This document shows, piece after piece, positions 54,392-62,551 of a DNA stretch of 64,000 bases. Position numbers and translations under genes: made by a program. How positions within the stretch are numbered: the stretch's first letter is position 1; every line of letters starts with the position of its first letter. The stretch lies in assembly GCF_901482445.1 (NCBI RefSeq), contig NZ_LR590477.1, forward strand, positions 1 through 64,000, given 5' to 3'. The stretch comes from Neisseria lactamica (GTDB taxonomy: Bacteria > Pseudomonadota > Gammaproteobacteria > Burkholderiales > Neisseriaceae). The notes below the pieces were generated by a model. The model saw nothing but the letters and a program-made list of their open reading frames with translations. It searched no databases and was not told where the DNA came from.

Positions 54392-55043
54392 TTTTGTCCA
54401 GACATTCGAGCAGATCGAACGGCGTGCGGATGTGGAAATCCGCCTGCCAAGAGTCGGTATCGTCTTCATCGGAAATATAACCCCATTCGGCAAGGACGGT
54501 CGTCATACCGGCGTTGCGCCCGGCTTGGATGTCGCGTTCGGCATCGCCGACGTAGACAGTGTGTTGCGGCTCGGCGTGGATTTGTCCGCACGCATACAGC
54601 ATAGGTTTGACGCTTGGTTTGGGTTCGCCGCAGGTGTCGCCGCTGACGACGACGGCGGGCGGAACGGCAAAGCCGAGTTTGGGAACGAGTTTGTCGGTAA
54701 AGCGGGCGGGTTTGTTGGTGATGATGCCCCATTTGATGCCGCGCCTGCCGAGTTCGGCGATGAGTTCGTCCACGCCGTCGAAGAGGGCGGTGTCTTGGGC
54801 GTAGCGGCGGTCGTATTCGTCGAGGTATTCGGTGCGCCACCGGGCGTAGTCGGGGTGGTCGGGCGTGATGCCTGCGCCGAGTTTGAGCAGTCCTGCCGCG
54901 CCGTGTCCGGCATACGGGCGGATTTCCGCGATGCTTTTTTCGGGCAGGTTGTGGCGGCGCAACACGGCGTTGAGCGCGCTGCCGAGGTCCGGGGCGGTGT
55001 CGGCGAGCGTGCCGTCGAGGTCGAACAATACGGCTTGTATCAT
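54387..55043 (-). CDS. gph: Phosphoglycolate phosphatase (HAD superfamily)
   Basis: 218 residues: HAD motif I AVLFDLDGTLADTAPDLG, cap domain, motif II region WGIITNKPARF, motif III/IV KPSVKPMLYAC and VYVGDAERDIQAGRNAGM. It clears 2-phosphoglycolate. ATG 55043 overlaps the TGA of the CDF gene (ATGA); an upstream in-frame run is only antisense-like filler. The last residues DKI and the TAG stop come from the Correia element end. Confidence 0.92.
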   Translation of the reverse strand: MIQAVLFDLDGTLADTAPDLGSALNAVLRRHNLPEKSIAEIRPYAGHGAAGLLKLGAGITPDHPDYARWRTEYLDEYDRRYAQDTALFDGVDELIAELGRRGIKWGIITNKPARFTDKLVPKLGFAVPPAVVVSGDTCGEPKPSVKPMLYACGQIHAEPQHTVYVGDAERDIQAGRNAGMTTVLAEWGYISDEDDTDSWQADFHIRTPFDLLECLDKI

Positions 55044-56050
55044 AAGGCTTCCTTTGGTTTTCCGATGGGTTTGCCTGCAAGGCTTTGGGTTTGACGGCGG
55101 CAATGGTGCGCGCCGCCGGTTTTGTTGGCGCACAAGACGCTGTCGGGATGCGGGTGGTGTTCGCTTTCGATTTGGATGGTGCAGTGTCCGATGTTTTTGT
55201 GGGACAAACCGTGTTCGATGCGGTAGGCGATTTGTTCGGATTCGGCAACGGTTATGCTGCCGTCCACGACGATGTGGCAGGATAGGGCGTTGATATTGCT
55301 TGTAATCGTCCAGACGTGTAAGTCGTGGACGGATTTTACGCCTTCGGTGTTGCGGATAACGTCGAGCAGGTCGTCGGTGCGGATGTTTTCGGGTGTGCCC
55401 TCCATCAGGATGTGCAGCGTTTGTTTGAGCAGGCTCCGGCCGCTTCGTCCGACCAGCGCGGCAACGAACATACTGACGAGCGGATCCGCCCATTTCCAGC
55501 CGAACGCCATCATAAGTACGGCGGCGGCAACCGCGCCGACCGAGCCGAGAAGGTCGCTTAAAACGTGCAGATACGCGCCGCGCATATTGACGTTGGCTTC
55601 GGTGTCGCTGTTTTTCAGCATATAAACCGCCACGCCGATGTTGACCAGCAGTCCGATAATGCTGATGACGAGCATCCCCGGCGTGGCGATTTCGGGCGGA
55701 TAAAGCAGGCGTTTGACGGCTTCGTAGAAAATCATTACGGCGATGACCACCAGCGACAAGCCGTTGAACATGGCGGTGAGGATTTCAAAACGTTTGTAGC
55801 CGAAGGTCTTTTGCAGCGTGGTTTCTTTTTCGCCGAGTTTGAACGCCCACAATGCCGCGCCCAAGGAAAACGCGTCGCCGAACATATGCCCAGCGTCGGA
55901 AAGCAGTGCGAGCGAGTGGGTCAGCCGGCCGCCGGCCGCCTCCAGCAGCATAAAGGCGGCGATGATGATGAACGACACGCGCAATACTTTTTTGTTGGCG
56001 GTATGCGTGTGGGCGTGTGCGTGATGATGGTGTTCGTGATGGTGAGACAT
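55040..56050 (-). CDS. Cation diffusion facilitator (zinc/cobalt efflux type)
   Basis: 336 residues: His-rich cytoplasmic N-terminus (MSHHHEHHHHAHAHTH), six helices with metal sites in LLSDAGHMFGDAFSLG (HxxxD) and YLHVLSDLLGSVGAV, and a C-terminal cytoplasmic domain with VHDLHVWTITSNINALSCH. It exports Zn2+ or similar ions by proton antiport, opposing the ZnuABC importer encoded in this window. The most upstream ATG would add four codons. It couples to gph through ATGA. Confidence 0.9.
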   Translation of the reverse strand: MSHHHEHHHHAHAHTHTANKKVLRVSFIIIAAFMLLEAAGGRLTHSLALLSDAGHMFGDAFSLGAALWAFKLGEKETTLQKTFGYKRFEILTAMFNGLSLVVIAVMIFYEAVKRLLYPPEIATPGMLVISIIGLLVNIGVAVYMLKNSDTEANVNMRGAYLHVLSDLLGSVGAVAAAVLMMAFGWKWADPLVSMFVAALVGRSGRSLLKQTLHILMEGTPENIRTDDLLDVIRNTEGVKSVHDLHVWTITSNINALSCHIVVDGSITVAESEQIAYRIEHGLSHKNIGHCTIQIESEHHPHPDSVLCANKTGGAHHCRRQTQSLAGKPIGKPKEAL

Positions 56051-56065
56051 AACGTTCCTCAACAG

Positions 56066-56108
56066 AGGCCGTCTGAAAATCCGGCTTCAGGGTTTTCAGA
56101 CGACCTTT
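56066..56108 (-). terminator. Variant DUS-pair terminator of DUF455 gene
   Basis: AGGCCGTCTGAAAA and TTTTCAGACGACCT, the AGGCCGTCTGAA uptake-sequence dialect, with a short centre. The DUF455 stop lies within its right arm. Confidence 0.7.
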
Positions 56109-56923
56109 TTGCCTTGTTTCAAACCCTGCTCGAAATCTTCCAGCATATCCAGCTCGAAGCGGCTGAAGCCCGCTTTTTCCCGCGCTTCGATGTTCACATA
56201 GCCGCGGAAGATAAACATATCGTAACGGGCAATCAGACTGCGGAACAGGGCAATCGGTTCCAAACCGCGTTCGCGGCAAAGGTGTTGATACCACCGGTTG
56301 CCGATGGCGACATGGCCCACTTCGTCGCGGTAAATAATGTCCAACACGCCGCAGGTTTCCGAATCGCCGCGCTGCGCCACCTTCGCGCGTATGCCGGGCG
56401 TAACGTCCAGCCCGCGCGCTTCCAATACGCGCGGCACTAAAGCCATACGCAACAAAGGATCGTAGGCGGTTTTGTATGCCATATCCCATAAATGATTGTG
56501 TGCTTCAAAATCGCCGTAATCGAAGCCGAAAGCGCGCAGCCTTTCGCGCATCAGGCGGAAATGGTACACCTCTTCCTTCGCCACTTTCACCCAGTCGCGG
56601 ACAAACTGAAACGGCAGCGTGCGGAAACGGTATGCCGCGTCCAAAGCCAGATTGACGGCATTGAACTCGATATGCGCAATCGCGTGCAGCATCGCCGCAT
56701 AGCCTTCGGTTGTGTTCATTTTGCGCGGGGTCAGTTGTGATGGCGCGACCAAAACCGGCTTGTCCGGCTGTCCCGCGCGGGGGAAATCCAGCGGCGGCGC
56801 GTTTGTTTCAGCCCCGTCCATGTTTTGAACGGCGGCAAACGCCTCATCCGTCAGCCGTCCTTTTTCATCGGGGTCGCCCGAAAGCAGGGCGCGTTCCAGC
56901 AAAGCATAAATATCGGGTTTCAT
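56096..56923 (-). CDS. DUF455 ferritin-like protein
   Basis: 275 residues. Two Glu-x-x-His motifs, AKEEVYHFRLM and YRDEVGHVAIGN, and HIEFNAVNLALDAAYR give the four-helix di-iron (ferritin-like) pattern of DUF455. Substrate is unknown; relatives are MiaE-like or oxygenase-like. ATG 56923 (MKPDIYALLE) is preferred to one nine codons up. Confidence 0.8.
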   Translation of the reverse strand: MKPDIYALLERALLSGDPDEKGRLTDEAFAAVQNMDGAETNAPPLDFPRAGQPDKPVLVAPSQLTPRKMNTTEGYAAMLHAIAHIEFNAVNLALDAAYRFRTLPFQFVRDWVKVAKEEVYHFRLMRERLRAFGFDYGDFEAHNHLWDMAYKTAYDPLLRMALVPRVLEARGLDVTPGIRAKVAQRGDSETCGVLDIIYRDEVGHVAIGNRWYQHLCRERGLEPIALFRSLIARYDMFIFRGYVNIEAREKAGFSRFELDMLEDFEQGLKQGKKVV

Positions 56924-57026
56924 CTCAAGTCCGCCGTGTTCGGAAAACAAATATTATAGCGTTTTAAAAAAACAAGATGAGGCATATAATCTCCGCGATT
57001 CGGCATTCCGCGCCCAAACCGTCAAA

Positions 57027-57183
57027 TATAGTGGATTATAACAAAAACCAGTACGGCGTTGCCTCGCCTTAGCTCAAAGAGAACGATTCTCTAAGGTGCT
57101 GAAGCACCAAGTGAATCGGTTCCGTACTATTTGTACTGTCTGCGGCTTCGTCGCCTTGTCCTGATTTTTGTTCATCCACTATA
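57027..57183. repeat. Correia repeat enclosed element (157 bp)
   Basis: Starts TATAGTGGATTATAAC and ends TTCATCCACTATA; the interior is like the other copies. It lies between the DUF455 and lolA genes, which diverge; its outward-reading ends could add promoter activity to lolA. Confidence 0.92.
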
Positions 57184-57354
57184 ACGCGGCACACATTAAA
57201 GGGCAGCGTGGCGCGCCTGCCTTTTCCGAGCGGTCAAAAAAATCAGCCCTCGGAAAACGCGGTTTGCAAAATACAAACCGCCCGTAACGCCGCCCATATG
57301 ATTGTTTTGCCGCGCCGATACTTTACGCCACACCCATCCCGACAAGGAAAAATA

Positions 57355-57978
57355 ATGATGAAACCGCACAACCTGTTCCAATTCCTCGCCGTTTGCTCCC
57401 TGACCGTCGCCGTCGCTTCCGCACAGGCGGGCGCGGTGGACGCGCTCAAGCAATTCAACAACGATGCCGACGGTATCAGCGGCAGCTTCACCCAAACCGT
57501 CCAAAGCAAAAAGAAAACCCAAACCGCGCACGGCACGTTCAAAATCCTGCGCCCGGGCCTCTTCAAATGGGAATACACTTCGCCCTACAAACAGACTATT
57601 GTCGGCGACGGTCAAACCGTTTGGCTCTACGATGTCGATTTGGCACAAGTGACCAAGTCGTCCCAAGACCAGGCCATAGGCGGCAGCCCCGCCGCCATCC
57701 TGTCGAACAAAACCGCCCTCGAAAGCAGCTACACGCTGAAAGAGGACGGTTCGTCCAACGGCATCGATTATGTGCTGGCAACGCCCAAACGCAACAACGC
57801 CGGCTACCAATACATCCGCATCGGCTTCAAAGGCGGCAACCTCGCCGCCATGCAGCTTAAAGACAGCTTCGGCAACCAAACCTCCATCAGTTTCGGCGGT
57901 TTGAATACCGATCCCCAACTCTCGCGCGGCGCGTTCAAGTTTACCCCGCCCAAAGGCGTGGACGTGTTGAGCAACTGA
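57355..57978 (+). CDS. lolA: Outer-membrane lipoprotein carrier LolA
   Basis: 207 residues: signal peptide (FQFLAVCSLTVAVASAQA), then the LolA half-barrel with GISGSFTQTVQSKK, GLFKWEYTSPYKQTIVGDG and DVDLAQVTK. It shuttles lipoproteins from LolCDE to LolB in the periplasm. Tandem ATG ATG (57355/57358) follow AAGGAAA; an upstream extension of 49 codons lies in non-conserved sequence. Confidence 0.93.
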   Translation: MMKPHNLFQFLAVCSLTVAVASAQAGAVDALKQFNNDADGISGSFTQTVQSKKKTQTAHGTFKILRPGLFKWEYTSPYKQTIVGDGQTVWLYDVDLAQVTKSSQDQAIGGSPAAILSNKTALESSYTLKEDGSSNGIDYVLATPKRNNAGYQYIRIGFKGGNLAAMQLKDSFGNQTSISFGGLNTDPQLSRGAFKFTPPKGVDVLSN

Positions 57979-57990
57979 TTTGCCGTTTTG

Positions 57991-58035
57991 AAAAATGCCG
58001 TCTGAACGCCGCCGAGGCTTCAGACGGCATTTTTA
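57991..58035 (+). terminator. DUS-pair terminator of lolA
   Basis: AAAAATGCCGTCTGAA and TTCAGACGGCATTTTT around a 13-base loop. Confidence 0.85.
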
Positions 58036-58252
58036 CGCAGGCGGAACAATGTCCCGCATTACCGCCCGATCGGGCACCGGAACGGCAAACCCGTGAAAAT
58101 TAACGGTTGCGCCCCGGCTGTTTTTGCCGTTTAATGCAAACCTTGCTGCACCAAGGGCCAAGAAAGCCGACCGGCCGCCCCCACAGCTTCCGATGCAGGC
58201 GGCCCGGCCGTCCCTGCAATGTTTTTTATTTTTGAACGAAAGGTCGAAAACC

Positions 58253-59392
58253 ATGAAAAAAACACTGGTGGCGGCGGCAATCCTGAGCCTCGCCTTGACT
58301 GCGTGCGGCGGCGGAAGCGATACCGCCGCCCAAACCCCCTCCGCCAAGCCCGAAGCCGGACAATCGGGCAAACTCAATATCTACAACTGGTCGGATTATG
58401 TCGATCCCGAAACCGTCGCCGCCTTTGAAAAAGAAACCGGCATCAAGACGCGTTCCGATTATTACGACAGCAACGAAACACTGGAGGCAAAAGTCCTGAC
58501 CGGCAAATCCGGCTACGACCTGACCGCGCCGTCCATCGCCAACGTCGGCCGGCAAATCAAAGCGGGCGCGTATCAGAAAATCGACAAGGCGCAAATCCCC
58601 CATTACGGCAACATCGATAAAGATTTGCTGAAAATGATGGAAGCCGTCGATCCGGGCAACGAATACGCCGTCCCCTATTTCTGGGGCATCAACACTTTGG
58701 CAATCAACACGCGGCAGGTGCAAAAGGCATTGGGTACGGACAAGCTGCCCGAAAACGAATGGGATTTGGTGTTCAAACCCGAATACACCGCCAAACTCAA
58801 ATCCTGCGGCATCAGCTATTTCGACAGCGCAATCGAACAGATTCCTTTGGCGTTGCACTATTTGGGCAAAGACCCCAACAGTGAGAATCCCGAAGACATC
58901 AAAGCCGCCGTCGATATGATGAAAGCCGTCCGGGGCGACGTGAAACGCTTCAGCTCTTCCGGCTATATCGACGATATGGCGGCGGGCAACCTGTGTGCCG
59001 CCATCGGTTACGGCGGCGATTTGAACATTGCCAAAACCCGTGCCGAAGAAGCCGCAAACGGCGTGGAAATCAAAGTATTGACCCCGAAAACCGGCGTGGG
59101 CGTGTGGGTGGATTCCTTTATGATTCCGCGCGACGCGCAAAACGTTGCCAACGCCCACCGCTATATCGACTACACGCTCCGGCCCGAGGTGGTGGCGAAA
59201 AACGGCAGCTTCGTTACCTACGCGCCCGCCAGCCGGCCCGCGCGTGATTTGATGGAAGCCAAATACACAAACGATCCATCGATTTTCCCGACCAAAGAAC
59301 TGATGGAAAAAAGTTTCATCGTATCGCCCAAATCCGCAGAATCCGCCAAACTGGGCGTGAAGCTGTGGCAAGGGCTCAAAGCGGGCAAATAA
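58253..59392 (+). CDS. potD: PotD-type polyamine-binding lipoprotein
   Basis: 379 residues: lipoprotein signal (LSLALTAC with the lipid-bearing Cys), then a binding fold starting KLNIYNWSDYVDPETVAAFE, with VPYFWGINTLAIN and ASRPARDLM, as in PotD/PotF. It delivers spermidine or putrescine to an ABC importer, probably PotABC at 42471-45463, since it has no permease beside it. The meningococcus has several PotD paralogues. Confidence 0.9.
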   Translation: MKKTLVAAAILSLALTACGGGSDTAAQTPSAKPEAGQSGKLNIYNWSDYVDPETVAAFEKETGIKTRSDYYDSNETLEAKVLTGKSGYDLTAPSIANVGRQIKAGAYQKIDKAQIPHYGNIDKDLLKMMEAVDPGNEYAVPYFWGINTLAINTRQVQKALGTDKLPENEWDLVFKPEYTAKLKSCGISYFDSAIEQIPLALHYLGKDPNSENPEDIKAAVDMMKAVRGDVKRFSSSGYIDDMAAGNLCAAIGYGGDLNIAKTRAEEAANGVEIKVLTPKTGVGVWVDSFMIPRDAQNVANAHRYIDYTLRPEVVAKNGSFVTYAPASRPARDLMEAKYTNDPSIFPTKELMEKSFIVSPKSAESAKLGVKLWQGLKAGK

Positions 59393-59400
59393 CCGGAATC

Positions 59401-59430
59401 CCTGCCGTCTGAAACCTTTCGGGCGGCAGG
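59401..59430 (+). terminator. Terminator of potD
   Basis: Stem CCTGCCG / CGGCAGG with a DUS-core variant (GCCGTCTGAA) in its left side; no strong T-run. Confidence 0.55.
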
Positions 59431-59527
59431 AAACGGCGCGTCCGTTATCAAACAGGGAGGGGGCGTTTCCCCGCCCGCCGGTTATGATTGGGTTAAGATT
59501 AAAATTATTTAGTAAAATGAGAAAGAT

Positions 59528-60616
59528 ATGGATTTAAGTATCGTAGTTCCCATTTATAATGTCGAGAGTTATTTGGAGGCGTGTTTAAGTTCCATAGAAC
59601 CTATATTAAGTAATGAAAATGTCGAACTTATCCTTGTGAATGACGGGTCAAAAGACGGAAGTGAAGATATATGTTATGAATATATAGATAAAATATCAAA
59701 CAACAAACAACAAACAACAAACAACAAACAACAAACAACAAACAACAAACAACAAACAACAAACAACAAACAACAAACAACAAACAACAAACAACAAACA
59801 ACAAACAACAAACACCGGACACCAAATATCAAATATATATATCAGGATAACCAAGGGTTGTCGGAGGCGAGAAATACCGGAATAAAAAATTCAAACGGAA
59901 AATATATAGTCTTTATTGATTCGGATGATTTTATTAATTGTCAGGTCTTGCTGGATTTTCTTAGTAAAGATGATATTGATATGCCGGATGTGGTTTTTTT
60001 AAATGCGGTTAAATATGATAAGGGAAGTGTTTCATATTTTGGCGAAGATTATCAGCCTGAAAAAATACTCAATCAATCCAAAGTCGAAGTTTTGAAAGGA
60101 TTATGCCGATTTAGAAAATTTCCGGGTTCGGCGTGGAATAAGATTATAAAAAGAGAATTGATCATCAAAGAAAAACTATTTTTTGAAAAGGGGATTTATT
60201 CTGAAGATATCGAATGGTCAATGAGGTTATTTAATGCGGCAACAACTTTTTCTTATTTGGACGGTTGTTATTACTATTATCGGCAGGGAAGAAAAGATTC
60301 TATTACGGGAACTGTTTCGGAAAAAAGTATAAAGTCATTATTATATATTTTGGAGAAAAATGCGGAAATGGAATTTGATAGGGATATATCAAGTTATCTT
60401 TATTCTTTTCTTTCCTACGAATATCTCGTTTTGCTTTTTATAATGACAAGTAAAAATATAGAGTGCGATGCTGGTATAAGAAGAAGGGCGTATCATTTAA
60501 GGTTTATGCTGTTAAAGTCTAATAAGTTGATATATAAGCTGATATTCCCGATAGTCACATTATTCGGAGTCGATATTACAGGCAGGATTTTAAAAGCAAT
60601 CAGAGGGAATGTTTAA
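59528..60616 (+). CDS. Phase-variable family 2 glycosyltransferase
   Basis: 362 residues, GT2 fold: SIVVPIYNVESYLEACLSSI, LILVNDGSKDGSEDI, then after the repeat loop YIYQDNQGLSEARNTGIK and metal-binding DSDDF. Residues 57-97 are six copies of NNKQQTT encoded by an in-frame 7-bp repeat (59697-59814). Loss or gain of one unit would shift frame and stop translation soon after. In this window the gene is ON. The product is low in GC compared with its flanks and its 3' end is duplicated in inverted form at 61600-61710. Likely acts in surface glycan (LOS or pilin) variation; acceptor unknown. Confidence 0.88.
   Translation: MDLSIVVPIYNVESYLEACLSSIEPILSNENVELILVNDGSKDGSEDICYEYIDKISNNKQQTTNNKQQTTNNKQQTTNNKQQTTNNKQQTTNNKHRTPNIKYIYQDNQGLSEARNTGIKNSNGKYIVFIDSDDFINCQVLLDFLSKDDIDMPDVVFLNAVKYDKGSVSYFGEDYQPEKILNQSKVEVLKGLCRFRKFPGSAWNKIIKRELIIKEKLFFEKGIYSEDIEWSMRLFNAATTFSYLDGCYYYYRQGRKDSITGTVSEKSIKSLLYILEKNAEMEFDRDISSYLYSFLSYEYLVLLFIMTSKNIECDAGIRRRAYHLRFMLLKSNKLIYKLIFPIVTLFGVDITGRILKAIRGNV
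59697..59814 (+). repeat. Heptanucleotide tandem repeat (CAAACAA)16.9
   Basis: Sixteen complete CAAACAA units plus six matching bases. As 7 is not divisible by 3, each unit change shifts frame by one; three units give one NNKQQTT block. Confidence 0.92.
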
Positions 60617-60842
60617 TAAATCCTTTAACAATATATATCTTACCGAAGGAGGAAAAATGAACGCAATCCGAACTTTCCAAAACCGCACGCCCGAAATCCA
60701 CGAAACCTGTATGATAGACGAAGCGTGCGTCGTCATCGGCGAAGTGTCGCTTGCCGAAGATGTTTCCGTGTGGCCGTGCGCCGTGTTGCGCGGCGATGTG
60801 AACAGCATCACCGTCGGTGCGCGCAGCAATATACAGGACGGC
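60498..60842 (+). repeat. 345-bp inverted repeat, left arm
   Basis: Covers the 3' end of the glycosyltransferase gene and the first about 60 codons of the gamma-carbonic anhydrase. It recurs inverted at 61366-61710 with few mismatches. Confidence 0.88.
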
Positions 60843-61194
60843 AGCGTCCTGCACGTTTCCCACAAAACCGCCGCCAAACCCGAAGGGTCGCCGCTGGTTA
60901 TCGGCGAAGACGTTACCGTGGGGGCACAAAGTGATGCTGCACGGCTGCCGTATCGGCAACCGCGTCTTGGTCGGTATGGGCAGCACCGTTTTGGACGATG
61001 CCGTGATTGAGGACGAAGTGATGATCGGTGCGGGCAGCCTCGTTCCGCCACGCAAACACTTGGCAGGCGGCTACCTTTATATCGGTTCTCCGGTCAGACA
61101 GGTGCGCGTGCTGACCGATGAGGAAAAAGCCTTTTTGAAGTATTCCGCCGCGCATTATGTGAAACTGTCGAAACAGTACCGACAAGCGGAATAA
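60657..61194 (+). pseudogene. Gamma-carbonic anhydrase family protein, frameshifted
   Basis: Left-handed beta-helix family (YrdA-like) made of hexapeptide repeats: MNAIRTFQNRTPEIHETC, VIGEVSLAEDVSVWPCAVLRGDVNSI, and after a shift GHKVMLHGCRIGNRVLVGMGS with the zinc His residues and a normal C-terminus to 61194. A fifth G at 60920-60924 (four would keep frame) breaks the protein at about residue 88. If real, the gene is inactive or contingency-controlled. ATG 60657 follows AAGGAGG. Confidence 0.8.
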
Positions 61195-61212
61195 GATTTC
61201 CGGGTTAAATAA

Positions 61213-61250
61213 ACATGCCGTCTGAAATTTTGGGTTTCAGACGGCATGTT
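61213..61250 (+). terminator. DUS-pair terminator after gamma-carbonic anhydrase gene
   Basis: ACATGCCGTCTGAAA and TTTCAGACGGCATGT around an 8-base loop, followed by TTGTTTTC. Confidence 0.8.
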
Positions 61251-61261
61251 TGTTTTCTGTT

Positions 61262-61366
61262 ACTTTACAGTTTCACCGAGTGCTCGCGTGTTTCGTGGAA
61301 CACGATGTCCGCCGGCGTTCTTGCGTCAGATTCAGGTTGACGCGGTTAGGCGCGAAGTAGGCGAGG
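61262..61366 (-). pseudogene. Duplicated 3' fragment of prfC
   Basis: About 105 bp that match the 3' end of prfC (about 62555-62655) with point differences and small indels: TTTCGTGGAACACGATGTCC is shared, as is GCGAAGTAGGCGAGG against GCGAGGTAGGCGAGG. It joins, without a gap, to the inverted copy of the carbonic anhydrase 5' end, so an open frame crosses the joint by chance. Confidence 0.8.
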
Positions 61367-61710
61367 CCGTCCTGTATATTGCTGCGCGCACCGACGGTGA
61401 TGCTGTTCACATCGCCGCGCAACACGGCGCACGGCCACACGGAAACATCTTCGGCAAGCGACACTTCGCCGATGACGACGCAGGCTTCGTCTATCATACA
61501 GGTTTCATGGATTTCGGGCGTGCGGTTTTGGAAAGTTCGGATTGCGTTCATTTTTCCTTCTTCGGTAAGGTATATATTGTTAAAGGATTTATTAAACATT
61601 CCCCCTGATTGCTTTTAAAATCCTGCCTGTAATATCGACCCCGAATAATGTGACTATCGGGAATATCAGCTTATATATCAACTTATTAGACCTTAACAGC
61701 ATAAACCTTA
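61366..61710 (-). repeat. 345-bp inverted repeat, right arm
   Basis: Inverted copy of 60498-60842: the first about 60 codons of the carbonic anhydrase with its ribosome site, then the 3' end of the glycosyltransferase. Together the arms could drive inversion of the DNA between them or mark an old inverted duplication. Confidence 0.88.
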
Positions 61711-61929
61711 TTAGATAATAGTGCGATGGAAAGCTTCTTTGGACGATTAAAAATGGAATGTTATTACGGTAAATGATTTGAGACGTTCTAACAACTGGAA
61801 AAAACGATTCATGAGTACATTCATTATTACAACCATGAGCGCATTCAGGGGAAACTAAAAGGACTGAGCTCTGTGAATTACAGAACTCAGTCCTTGAACT
61901 AAATCAGTCTAACTTTTGGGGTCAGATCA
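61711..61929 (+). mobile_element. IS3-family transposase remnant with one terminus
   Basis: The plus strand encodes broken OrfB C-terminal signatures (AMESFFGRLKMECYYGK, then after stops IHEYIHYYNHERIQGKLKG and VNYRTQSLN) followed by a terminal repeat TCTAACTTTTGGGGTCAGAT. The 5' part of the element is missing. It is a different IS from the one at 563-1813. Its terminus supplies the stop codon of the DUF305 gene. Confidence 0.8.
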
Positions 61930-62310
61930 TTTTACGGAGCTTTTTTTGTTGTGTGCTTTAAGCCATTTTTGCATTTGTTCAATTTCCGCTTGTTGTGCGT
62001 TAATAATATCCTCAGCAAGCTTACGCATCTCAGGATCCTTTCCGTATTTTAATTCAACTTCCGCCATTTTTACTGCGCCAATATGGTGTGGCAGCATACC
62101 TGCTGCAAAAGCAACATCAGGATCTTTATATTGCGCAGCTGCCATCATGTCTTGATGCATTTGATTCATACCTTGCATTAATTCTTGTTGCATTGCAGAA
62201 CCTGTCGACATTGGCATATTCATGTGTGCTTGATGCGGTTGTTCATTAGCGTGGGCATGAATTGAAACTGCAGCAGCACTAAGTGTGATAAAAGTCATAA
62301 GTTTTTTCAT
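61927..62310 (-). CDS. DUF305 (CopM-like) periplasmic copper-associated protein
   Basis: 127 residues: signal peptide (KLMTFITLSAAAVSIHAHA), a Met/His-rich stretch (HQAHMNMPMS, MQQELMQGMNQMHQDMMAA) and the DUF305 signature FAAGMLPHHIGAVKMAEVEL with DIINAQQAEIEQMQKWL. Members bind copper or sit in copper-resistance loci. It is AT-rich, carries no DUS and adjoins an IS end, so it was probably acquired, perhaps from Pasteurellaceae. The upstream MerR-like promoter supports metal control. It ends with VK and TGA, the TGA lying in the IS terminus. Confidence 0.85.
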   Translation of the reverse strand: MKKLMTFITLSAAAVSIHAHANEQPHQAHMNMPMSTGSAMQQELMQGMNQMHQDMMAAAQYKDPDVAFAAGMLPHHIGAVKMAEVELKYGKDPEMRKLAEDIINAQQAEIEQMQKWLKAHNKKSSVK

Positions 62311-62344
62311 GTTTTTCGCCTATGTAATAGCTGAATAAGTACAA

Positions 62345-62375
62345 ATTATAAACCTTGACCTAAGGTTAAAGTCAA
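62345..62375 (-). promoter_or_regulatory. MerR/CueR-type promoter of DUF305 gene
   Basis: Minus strand: -35 TTGACT (62375-62370), 19-bp spacer, -10 TATAAT (62350-62345). The overlong spacer holds a dyad, ACTTTAACC / GGTCAAGGT around TTA, as in copper-responsive MerR-family promoters, where the bound activator twists the DNA. Confidence 0.7.
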
Positions 62376-62514
62376 CATTTGTTCCGAAAATGTTTGGTGA
62401 GGTGCTAAAAGCTAAAATAAGACAATATTTGAGCTGCGTTACGGATTTATGTTGCTGCTGTGCCTGACCATTGGAAAGTTTGCTTGGGATTTATTGGGTT
62501 GATATCGAATGAAA

Positions 62515-62545
62515 AAAAGGCCGTCTGAATGTTTCAGACGACCTT
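62515..62545 (-). terminator. Variant DUS-pair terminator of prfC
   Basis: AAAGGCCGTCTGAA and TTTCAGACGACCTTT with a short loop, just past the prfC stop. Confidence 0.8.
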
Positions 62546-62551
62546 TGTGTT

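Noticed and set aside
54387..55493. A 368-codon fusion of phosphoglycolate phosphatase with an upstream Arg-rich part
   Set aside because: The upstream part is an out-of-frame reading of the CDF gene; the true start is ATG 55043, coupled by ATGA.
59697..59814. CRISPR or minisatellite
   Set aside because: The 7-bp period lies inside a coding frame and encodes a loop, typical of phase-variation tracts.
59628..59825. Minus-strand frame of repeating Val/Cys/Leu/Phe residues
   Set aside because: It is only the complement of the heptanucleotide repeat.
61273..61599. A 108-codon gene starting MFNKSFNNIYL
   Set aside because: It is a chimera of a copied carbonic anhydrase 5' end and prfC 3' end read out of frame.
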